DNA from: CAZSLI01 sp964607705
GTDB lineage: Bacteria > Actinomycetota > Coriobacteriia > Anaerosomatales > PHET01
DNA: 52,381 bases
Reading direction: 5' to 3'
Assembly: GCA_964607705.1 (NCBI GenBank)
Contig: CAZSLI010000017.1
Coordinates: forward strand, 1 to 52,381
The notes under the pieces are model-generated. The model ran no database searches, had not been told where the DNA came from, and saw only the letters and a list, made by a program, of their open reading frames with translations. Each line of letters starts with the position of its first letter. Positions within the stretch are counted from its first letter, which is position 1. Of this stretch, positions 46,910 through 52,381 are shown in pieces. Position numbers and translations under genes: made by a program.

Positions 46910-47508
46910 TCGGGCTCCCCCGTGTAGCCGAGCGCGCGCAACGCGAGCTCCGTGACCTCCGAGATCGCCTCGGACATCTCGGCCGCAGGAGTGTGTGCCC
47001 GTTCGATGCTCTGCAGCCCGCCGAGGACGAACCAGGCAGCGGTGTGGGTGTCGCGCACGTTGAAGGTCCGTTCCAGGACGCCTTGGGCCACGATGTCCTC
47101 CACGATGACGACGAGTCGCTCTGCCAGCCGCTCGGTGAGCCGGTCGTGCAACTGCAGGTTCTCGGGACGGTGCAGGAAGCCGGCGAGCTCTGTGGCGACG
47201 GGATCGTGCTCGAAGCCGCGCAGAGCGTCACGCAACTTGAGAAGCCGCTCGACTGCGGACGCACCGGTCGGCGCCACGTTCGATTCGATCTCCGTGCCCA
47301 GCGCCTCGACCATCAGCCGGACTACCTCGAGGACGATGTCGTCCTTCGAATCGAAGTAGAGGTAGAACGTGCCCTGCGCGACGCCTGCCGCCTTGACGAT
47401 GTCCGAGACGGTGGTGTCGGCGACGCCTCGGTCGGCGAACACGCGCCGGGCCGCGGCTGCGAATTCGGCGCGCTTGGCAGTGCGATCAGCTCTCGGCCGC
47501 GGAGTCAT
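46906..47508 (-). CDS. TetR family transcriptional regulator
   Basis: 200 residues from the ATG at 47508. The helix-turn-helix is VSDIVKAAGVAQGTFYLYFDSKDD. The C-terminal domain has HDRLTERLAERLVVIVEDIVAQG. It is the first gene of the TetR-ATPase-permease operon, so it is likely autoregulated with the exporter. No ribosome site precedes the ATG, but TAGACT lies six bases upstream. Confidence 0.93.
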   Translation of the reverse strand: MTPRPRADRTAKRAEFAAAARRVFADRGVADTTVSDIVKAAGVAQGTFYLYFDSKDDIVLEVVRLMVEALGTEIESNVAPTGASAVERLLKLRDALRGFEHDPVATELAGFLHRPENLQLHDRLTERLAERLVVIVEDIVAQGVLERTFNVRDTHTAAWFVLGGLQSIERAHTPAAEMSEAISEVTELALRALGYTGEPE

Positions 47509-47514
47509 GCGGAC

Positions 47515-47520
47515 AGTCTA
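47515..47520 (-). promoter_or_regulatory. -10 box TAGACT for a leaderless start
   Basis: TAGACT on the minus strand, then GTCCGC, then the ATG at 47508, in the same layout as at 29331 and 32461. Confidence 0.6.
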
Positions 47521-47578
47521 GCAGGATAACTGACGCGGTGTCATTTATCGCGATGCGCATGAACGCGACGAGCGTTCG

Positions 47579-48160
47579 TCACTCGAAGAACAGCGATGCA
47601 GCGCAGTACACGAGCAGCGCCGCCATCACGGCACTGATCACGGTGTGATGGCGGGCAAGCACGCGCTGGAACGCAGAGCCGAACAGCGCCCAGACGGTCG
47701 TGGCGATGAACCCCATCGTAGCGATGAGGACCGCGAAACCGAGGGTCGTCGGCCACGTGCGGTAGTAGGGCGCGACGAACGTCGCCATGATCGTGATCGA
47801 GTACAAGATGACCTTCGGGTTCACGAGCTGGAGCAGGGCGCCAGTGGTGAAGCCCAGGCCGGCGCCGTCCTCGGCAGCATGCGCGGACGAGCGCAACGTC
47901 TTCCATGCGAGCCACAGGATGTAGGCGGCGCCGACGAACGTCATGTACACCTTGACGTTCGGCATCACTCGATACAGGGTGAGCGAGAAGACGAGCGCGA
48001 GAACGGCGATCACCAAGAAGCCGACGAAGACGCCGGCGTTGAAGCGCAGACCTCGGCGGAAGCCGACTCGGCTGGCGTTCGACATCGCCATGATGTTGTT
48101 TGGGCCGGGCGTGAACGTAGTGAGAAGCACGTATGAAACGAACGCGAGCGTGTTGGGCAT
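47579..48160 (-). CDS. LysE family amino acid/metabolite exporter
   Basis: 193 residues from the ATG at 48160 with AGGAG upstream. Six helices; the N-terminus is SYVLLTTFTPGPNNIMAMSNASRVGF, with the TPGPN motif of the RhtB/LysE branch, then LQLVNPKVILYSITIMATF. It is divergent from an XRE-cupin regulator, which in related pairs controls the exporter, so the two probably form a ligand-sensing efflux unit. Confidence 0.93.
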   Translation of the reverse strand: MPNTLAFVSYVLLTTFTPGPNNIMAMSNASRVGFRRGLRFNAGVFVGFLVIAVLALVFSLTLYRVMPNVKVYMTFVGAAYILWLAWKTLRSSAHAAEDGAGLGFTTGALLQLVNPKVILYSITIMATFVAPYYRTWPTTLGFAVLIATMGFIATTVWALFGSAFQRVLARHHTVISAVMAALLVYCAASLFFE

Positions 48161-48208
48161 TCCGCGCTCCTGACTGGCGCCGACCGTGTGCAGTACAATA
48201 AAACACAT

Positions 48209-48224
48209 GTGCGGTATAACGCAC
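48209..48224. promoter_or_regulatory. Small palindrome between LysE and XRE-cupin genes
   Basis: GTGCG (48209-48213) and CGCAC (48220-48224) flank a six-base centre and overlap TATAAC (48215-48220), a possible -10 for the XRE gene. It could be the site of the regulator. Confidence 0.45.
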
Positions 48225-48239
48225 AAGGCGGAGGAACGA

Positions 48240-48794
48240 GTGGACGAACTCAACAAGCTGGTGGGCGCGAATCTCAAACGGCTCAGGTCCGAGAAGGGCC
48301 TGAGTCTGGATGCGGTGTCGACGCTGAGCGGCGTGAGTAAGAGCACGCTTGGCCAGATCGAGCGCGGGGAGACGAGCCCCACCATCTCGACCATCTGGCG
48401 CATCGCCGACGGCCTCAAGGTGTCGTTCACGGCGCTCGTGAGCAAGGCGCCGGTCGAGGGTGAGGTCATCCGCTACTCAGATGTGGCGCCACTCGAGGAT
48501 GACGAAGGCCGCGTGAGGAACAGGCCGGTGTTCGCGTTCGACCCGCAGCGCGGTTTTGAGGTGTACATGCTTGAGATCGACCCGCAGGGTTATCTCGTCG
48601 CTGACGGGCACACCGTGGGCACCGAGGAGTTCATCACGTTGACCCAGGGGCGCCTGCTCGTGCGGACAGGTGACGTGGAGGAGACGCTGGAGGCGGGCGA
48701 CGCGATCCGGTTCAGGGCCGACGTGCCGCACTCGTACCGCAATGTGGGCCCTGATGTCGTGCTACTGAGCATGGTGATCCGCTACTCGGCGTAG
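48240..48794 (+). CDS. XRE-cupin transcriptional regulator
   Basis: 184 residues from GTG 48240, with GGAGGAACG upstream. The XRE helix-turn-helix (about 8-60) has LSLDAVSTLSGVSKSTLGQIERGETSPTISTIWRIA. A cupin domain follows (about 100-180) with HTVGTEEFITLTQGRLLVRTGDVEETLEAGDAIRFRADVPHSYRNVGP. Such proteins bind an amino acid or polyamine in the cupin and change DNA binding. It is divergent from the LysE exporter gene. Confidence 0.94.
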   Translation: MDELNKLVGANLKRLRSEKGLSLDAVSTLSGVSKSTLGQIERGETSPTISTIWRIADGLKVSFTALVSKAPVEGEVIRYSDVAPLEDDEGRVRNRPVFAFDPQRGFEVYMLEIDPQGYLVADGHTVGTEEFITLTQGRLLVRTGDVEETLEAGDAIRFRADVPHSYRNVGPDVVLLSMVIRYSA

Positions 48795-48802
48795 GAGGGG
48801 CG

Positions 48803-49108
48803 ATGTCAGGNNNNNNNNNNNNNNNNNNNNNNNNNNNNNNNNNNNNNNNNNNNNNNNNNNNNNNNNNNNNNNNNNNNNNNNNNNNNNNNNNNNNNNNNNN
48901 NNNNNNNNNNTACAACGTGGGCCTGTTGCTGCTGATGTCGAACTGGCTGGCCGGGTTTCCGCCGCTCCTCACGTTCGCGTGGATGTACCGGCATCGAGTG
49001 CGGCGGGAGGAGCGCGTCATGCTCGCACAGTTCGGCGACGAGTATCGCGACTATGCCGAGCGCACCGGCCGGGTGATCCCGGGTGTCGGGAGCGGCTCGG
49101 TGGGGTAG
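48803..49108 (+). CDS. Isoprenylcysteine methyltransferase-like protein, split by an assembly gap
   Basis: ATG 48803 has AGGAGGGG upstream, then the sequence is lost in 100 N; beyond the gap, the frame ends at TAG 49106. The visible 66 residues (NWLAGFPPLLTFAWMYRHRVRREERVMLAQFGDEYRDYAERTGRVIPG) match the C-terminal SAM-binding end of the ICMT/DUF1295-type membrane methyltransferases, where EERVM and YRDY are standard. The N in the middle means length and frame continuity are not shown; a real gene should be about 150-200 residues, so the gap is probably longer than 100 bases. Confidence 0.75.
   Translation: MSXXXXXXXXXXXXXXXXXXXXXXXXXXXXXXXXXXYNVGLLLLMSNWLAGFPPLLTFAWMYRHRVRREERVMLAQFGDEYRDYAERTGRVIPGVGSGSVG
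48811..48910. other. Assembly gap of 100 N
   Basis: Exactly 100 undefined bases, the conventional filler for a gap of unknown size. It lies inside the methyltransferase-like gene. Confidence 0.99.
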
Positions 49109-49168
49109 GCGGGTGCTTCGCGGATTGGGCGCGGCCCGACGGCAGCGGGATTCCGATCGGACCGCGCG

Positions 49169-50125
49169 CTACTCGGCGTCGAGTGCGACTTCCGTGACGG
49201 CAGCGGGCGCCTCGGCGACCTCGCTGCGCGTAGCCGGCCCCGTTTCGGCGAACACGACCGCTCCCACGATCGCGGCACACGCGGCGAGCTGCACGGGCGA
49301 GAGTGACTCGCCTAGCAGGAACCAGCCCGAGATGAGCGCGACGGCCGGCACCAGGTTGATGGCGAGAGCGGCCCGGTTGGCCGGCATTCGGACGACGGCC
49401 ATGTTGTAGAGCCCGAATGCCCCCAGGGACACGAACGTGCCGAGGTAGGCGACGGCGATCCACGCGCTCGTGGGCGCGGCAGCCCACGATGCCGGGTCGC
49501 CTGCTAGGGCGCCGGGCAGGAAGAACACGGTGCCGACCGCGGCTTGCATGCCCGTGATGAACCAGGCGCCGTAGCGCGACGAGAGGTGCTTGATGGCGAT
49601 CATCGAGCCCGCCGCGGCGAACATCGCCACGACCTCGAGCAGGTTGCCGAGGACGGGGTTGGGTGCCGTCGGCTGCGCTTCGCCGCCCCAGGAGAGCACC
49701 GCCACGCCGGCGAGTGAGATCCCGATCGCGATCGCGGACCGGGTGGAGAGCCGCTCGCCGAGGAACAGCCACGCGCCCGCGGCGACCAACAGCGGCACGA
49801 TCGCGGAGATTACGCCGGCCGCCGATGAGGTCGTGAACTTCACCGCGTAGCCCTCGGCGAGGTAGTAGATGCACGGCATCAGAACCGACACGAGCGCGAG
49901 CCACTTGATGTCGCCGGGCCGGTAGTCCGGCTTCGGCAGGAAGAACCACGCGGGCGCGAACACGAGCGAGGCGATCGCCATGCGCAGCCAGATGACGGTC
50001 ATCGGCGAGAAGTAGCCCAGGGCGGACTTGGTCGCGACGAAGCTCGTGCCCCAGAAGAGGACGGCGCCGGTCAGGCAGAGCAGGGGCACGACGCGCGAGG
50101 CGGAAGTGTTGGGTGTCGAAGGCAT
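49169..50125 (-). CDS. EamA/DMT family transporter
   Basis: 318 residues from the ATG at 50125. Ten membrane helices in two EamA repeats (VLFWGTSFVATKSALGYFSPMTVIWLRM and FVSLGAFGLYNMAVVRMPANRAALAINLVPAVALISGWFLLGE). It has the LVPLLVAAGAWLFLGERLS signature of the first repeat. Substrates in the family include amino acids and metabolites. No ribosome site precedes the start, but a TATCCT box is six bases upstream. Confidence 0.93.
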   Translation of the reverse strand: MPSTPNTSASRVVPLLCLTGAVLFWGTSFVATKSALGYFSPMTVIWLRMAIASLVFAPAWFFLPKPDYRPGDIKWLALVSVLMPCIYYLAEGYAVKFTTSSAAGVISAIVPLLVAAGAWLFLGERLSTRSAIAIGISLAGVAVLSWGGEAQPTAPNPVLGNLLEVVAMFAAAGSMIAIKHLSSRYGAWFITGMQAAVGTVFFLPGALAGDPASWAAAPTSAWIAVAYLGTFVSLGAFGLYNMAVVRMPANRAALAINLVPAVALISGWFLLGESLSPVQLAACAAIVGAVVFAETGPATRSEVAEAPAAVTEVALDAE

Positions 50126-50131
50126 TGCGCA

Positions 50132-50137
50132 AGGATA
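50132..50137 (-). promoter_or_regulatory. -10 box TATCCT for a leaderless start
   Basis: TATCCT on the minus strand, then TGCGCA, then the ATG at 50125. Confidence 0.55.
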
Positions 50138-50252
50138 GCGCACGGTTCCCTGCCAGCAGTGGCATCAAGTGTTTCGGCAGTCCTGTTACTTTAGGGGCGG
50201 CTCGCGCGTCTACGCGGTGAAGGTCACAACGGCGCAGCCCTGAGGAGCCCCC

Positions 50253-50762
50253 GTGAACGACGCCCGGTTCGAAGCAGCATGGAGCGCCTACGCGCGGTCC
50301 GTGATGCGCTACAGCACCTACTCGACGGGTTCGAGCGAGGCAGCGGAAGACGTCACGGCCGAGACGTTCGCACGCTTCCTCGCCCGCGGTGAACGCGTCA
50401 CCGCCGAGAACGTCGAAGCGTGGCTGATCCGGGTCGCTCGGAACCTCTGCGCCAGCTATCACCGCGACGCCAAGCGCCGCCGAGCACTCGAGCAGCGCCT
50501 CGCGGCCGGGCTGCCGCGGGAGGACTCCTGGCAACGCCCCGACTCGTGGGAGTACGTACGCCGCCTCAAAGAAGCCGAGCGGCTGGTCGTCTACCTGCGA
50601 ATCGCCGAGGACCGGCCGTTCGCCGATGTCGGGCGCATCGTGGGCAAGTCGGAAGCCGCCGTGAAGATGACCTTCTACCGAGCCTTGGAGCGCCTGCGCC
50701 GCGATATGCAGCGCGATGCCGCTCCTACCAACAATCTCGAAGGAGGTGCGGATTATGCCTGA
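50253..50762 (+). CDS. RNA polymerase sigma factor, ECF-like (sigma-70 region 2 and 4)
   Basis: 169 residues from GTG 50253 with GAGGAGC upstream. Region 2 covers about 8-75 (FEAAWSAYARSVMRY, AAEDVTAETFARFL, VEAWLIRVARNLCASYHRDAKRRR), region 4 about 105-150 (RLKEAERLVVYLRIAEDRPFADVGRIVGKSEAAVKMTFYRALERLRRDM). It lacks region 3. The stop overlaps a gene for a single-pass membrane protein, which is the usual place of an anti-sigma factor, but that protein lacks the Zn-binding HxxxCxxC motif. Confidence 0.92.
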   Translation: MNDARFEAAWSAYARSVMRYSTYSTGSSEAAEDVTAETFARFLARGERVTAENVEAWLIRVARNLCASYHRDAKRRRALEQRLAAGLPREDSWQRPDSWEYVRRLKEAERLVVYLRIAEDRPFADVGRIVGKSEAAVKMTFYRALERLRRDMQRDAAPTNNLEGGADYA

Positions 50763-51684
50763 TCACGATCCGCAACAGACTCTCACGGCGCTCCTTGCCG
50801 AGGACATGCCGCCCGCTCCATCCGATTCTTCGCTCGAGCACGCCCGCGTGCGCGCCATCGCCGAGGGTTCCTCGGCGGCGGTGAGGAGCCGCTCGAGGCG
50901 ACCGGTCTGGCGGTTCGCGAGCGTGGCCGTGGCGGGACTCGCGGTCGCGGCGGTCGCGTTCGGCGTCCTGCTGCCGCGCGCCGAGACGGCCGCGTTCGCG
51001 AGCGAGCAGGCGGCCGACGCACTGCTGATGCAGGTGGGAGCAGGCAAGGCGCTCCACATCGTCATGCGCTATACCGAGACGGGCTGGAACGAGAAGGGCG
51101 GGCACGACGCCCGCTTCGACCTAGACCAGACGTGGCAGACGTGGGTGGACCCCGCCGGCAAGCGCTCGCGCGAGGAGTTCACTAACAACGGCGACGACAC
51201 GCTCGACAACCTCAGCGTGCGCAACGGCGACCACGTGATGGTCTTCGCGAACAATGTGCGCCACGGCACCGGCGCGAAGCCCCAGCTCATCGACGAGGCG
51301 AACGTAGAACTCCCGCTGCAAACGGCCGTGGGGACGTCCATCGACTACATCCGAGCCAGGATCGCGGACGGCACGGCCAAGGCGACTGGCAGCAAGACGA
51401 TCGACGGCGAGGAGTACTGGATCGTCGAGTGGACGCAGGACGGCGAGGCTGGAATCGGCGATGAGATCCGCGTGACCGTGACCATGCGCAAGTCCGACTA
51501 CCGCCTCAAGACGTGGGCGCAGGACGTGACCTACAAGAACGGCGACGGCAAGGGCGTCCAGAAGGAGCGGTTCTACGTCGACACCATAGAGACTGTCGAC
51601 CTCGAGTCGCTGCCGGCCGGGACCTTCGACTTCGAGTCGGTGACGAAGCTCGTGCCGCCCGGCGTGGAGGTCGACAAGCGCTAG
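50755..51684 (+). CDS. Single-pass membrane protein linked to the sigma factor
   Basis: 309 residues from ATG 50755 with GAAGGAGGTG upstream, overlapping the sigma stop by 8 bases. The first 50 residues are cytoplasmic with no HxxxCxxC zinc motif. A membrane helix (about 53-74) leads to a large outer domain (75-309) rich in beta structure (EYWIVEWTQDGEAGIGDEIRVTVTM, DYRLKTWAQDVTYKNGDGK). The outer part resembles LolA/MucB-like domains, so it could be an unusual anti-sigma or sensor. The end is close to a terminator. Confidence 0.78.
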   Translation: MPDHDPQQTLTALLAEDMPPAPSDSSLEHARVRAIAEGSSAAVRSRSRRPVWRFASVAVAGLAVAAVAFGVLLPRAETAAFASEQAADALLMQVGAGKALHIVMRYTETGWNEKGGHDARFDLDQTWQTWVDPAGKRSREEFTNNGDDTLDNLSVRNGDHVMVFANNVRHGTGAKPQLIDEANVELPLQTAVGTSIDYIRARIADGTAKATGSKTIDGEEYWIVEWTQDGEAGIGDEIRVTVTMRKSDYRLKTWAQDVTYKNGDGKGVQKERFYVDTIETVDLESLPAGTFDFESVTKLVPPGVEVDKR

Positions 51685-51724
51685 CGCGAGGTTCCTCGGC
51701 AAAGGGGATTGGTGGAAACAGAAC

Positions 51725-51748
51725 GGGCAGGTCACATGGCCTGCCCTT
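51725..51748 (+). terminator. Terminator after the sigma factor operon
   Basis: GGGCAGG (51725-51731) and CCTGCCC (51740-51746) form a 7-base stem with an 8-base loop, followed by TT, 40 bases after the stop. Confidence 0.65.
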
Positions 51749-51836
51749 CACTGTTACCTTACCACTTTTCGGCCCTCAAGTCGAGTCCTGCATTCGCCGA
51801 GAAGGGGGCGTATATACAGTACGCGAGGTGAGGCGA

Positions 51837-52381
51837 ATGATAGTTCCGTTCGGGCAAGATGCCGACAAGATACAACGCGCCGAGACGATCCGCGAGCTCG
51901 AGGCCTGCAACGCGGTGATCGGACGCCATGGGCTCTCGCTGTCGAAGCGAGACGTCGAGGCACTGGTGGTGGGCCGGCTCGAGTCGCTAGCGGTGAGCGA
52001 GCGGGTCGAGTTCGGCGGTGGCGTAGCGAAGGACCTGGTGCTGGCGTTCGCTGGGTCGCCCTACGTATCGCAGGCCACGTTCGTGCCCACGGTTCTCGAG
52101 CTGCAGGAACTCTTCTACGAGTTCAAGAACGAGTCGCTCGAGCAGGTCCCCGACGACGAGCTGATCGCGAAGATGCGCTCGCTGTTCGACGAACCCGCGC
52201 AGGGCGATCTGGAGTACTTCGCCGAGGTGCTGTTCAACGGGCTGGCTCGCCAGGTGCGCGAGGGTTCGGGAATCCCCGAGCCGACCATCGACCAGCTGAC
52301 TCAGTCCGACCGCATCGACGCGGACGCGGGCCTCGGCTACGAAGACGCCGCCGACCCCGAGGCCGACAACGCGGCCGCCAA
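51837..52381 (+). CDS. DUF6323-like protein, N-terminal part (cut by window end)
   Basis: At least 181 residues from ATG 51837, with GAGGTGAGGC upstream, running off the window end. CNAVIGRHGLSLSKRDVEALVVGR, RVEFGGGVAKDLVLAFAGSPYVSQATFVPTVLELQELFYEFKNES and PDDELIAKMRSLFDEPAQGDLEYF match the pattern of the DUF6323 family, found in many Clostridia and Actinobacteria. Members occur with a DUF6179-type partner, which would lie beyond the window. Function is unknown. The -10-like TATACA sits about 20 bases upstream. Confidence 0.82.
   Translation, partial: MIVPFGQDADKIQRAETIRELEACNAVIGRHGLSLSKRDVEALVVGRLESLAVSERVEFGGGVAKDLVLAFAGSPYVSQATFVPTVLELQELFYEFKNESLEQVPDDELIAKMRSLFDEPAQGDLEYFAEVLFNGLARQVREGSGIPEPTIDQLTQSDRIDADAGLGYEDAADPEADNAAA

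Noticed and set aside
48803..49108. Methyltransferase ORF as one continuous 101-residue protein
   Set aside because: The middle third is undefined N, so continuity and length cannot be known.
1..52381. The frequent string GCCGAGGA/GCCGAGG as a dispersed repeat
   Set aside because: It falls in one reading frame as Ala-Glu-Glu/Asp codons within genes, so codon use explains it.
1..52381. CRISPR arrays, tRNA or rRNA genes, prophage or insertion sequences
   Set aside because: No repeat-spacer pattern, no cloverleaf with a CCA-type acceptor, and no transposase, integrase or terminal repeats were seen by eye.

Overview
The window is GC-rich, gene-dense bacterial chromosome with no rRNA, tRNA, phage, insertion sequence or CRISPR array that I can see. 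Several features together suggest an anaerobic actinobacterium, perhaps of the Coriobacteriia/Anaerosomatales type: a multihaem c-type cytochrome lipoprotein, a tungsten-type aldehyde:ferredoxin oxidoreductase, a CDGSH Fe-S protein, HgcAB, many one-component regulators, and many apparently leaderless genes with TANNNT -10 boxes. The taxonomic placement is inference; no marker gene is present.

Layout. 1-4 kb: a radical SAM protein (cut by the window edge), a five-haem lipoprotein, a CDGSH protein and a MarR/NmrA-like pair with a clear palindromic operator. 4-6.6 kb: a PadR-controlled envelope operon (HAAS/sensor-domain membrane protein, toast_rack-like lipoprotein, small membrane protein). 7-14 kb: a CDF metal transporter, a NarL-type two-component pair, and a MacAB-like efflux operon headed by a 21-codon leader ORF. 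14-21.5 kb: a metallo-beta-lactamase-fold protein, a GyrI-like protein, arsenite methyltransferase arsM, and a second ABC exporter divergent from its TetR regulator.

The centre of interest is 21.8-23.5 kb: an ArsR-family repressor gene overlapping hgcA (corrinoid protein with the NVWCAAGKGTFGT cap-helix motif and a membrane domain), followed by hgcB (2[4Fe-4S] ferredoxin). This is the gene pair required for microbial mercury methylation. The operon has two near-identical ArsR-type operators lying over its promoter and no Shine-Dalgarno sequence before arsR.

24-38 kb holds small enzymes and transporters (three VOC-fold genes in the whole window, GNAT, ArgO/LysE type exporter, spermidine-synthase-like, NmrA-like, extradiol dioxygenase), a TetR/flavodoxin operon, and an aldehyde oxidoreductase-MoaD-ThiF cluster with a convergent second MoaD-like gene. 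38-52 kb holds a 931-residue PAS-GAF-PP2C phosphatase, a TetR regulator sharing an exact operator pattern with a neighbouring pair of small membrane proteins, another TetR, a CaCA antiporter, a TetR/ABC exporter operon, a LysE/XRE-cupin divergent pair, an assembly gap of 100 N, an EamA exporter, a sigma factor with a membrane partner, and a DUF6323-like gene cut by the window end.

Recurring themes are metal and metalloid handling (hgcAB, arsM, CDF, ArsR), exporters controlled by one-component regulators with readable operators, and leaderless translation starts (TANNNT, six bases, start codon) at about ten genes.
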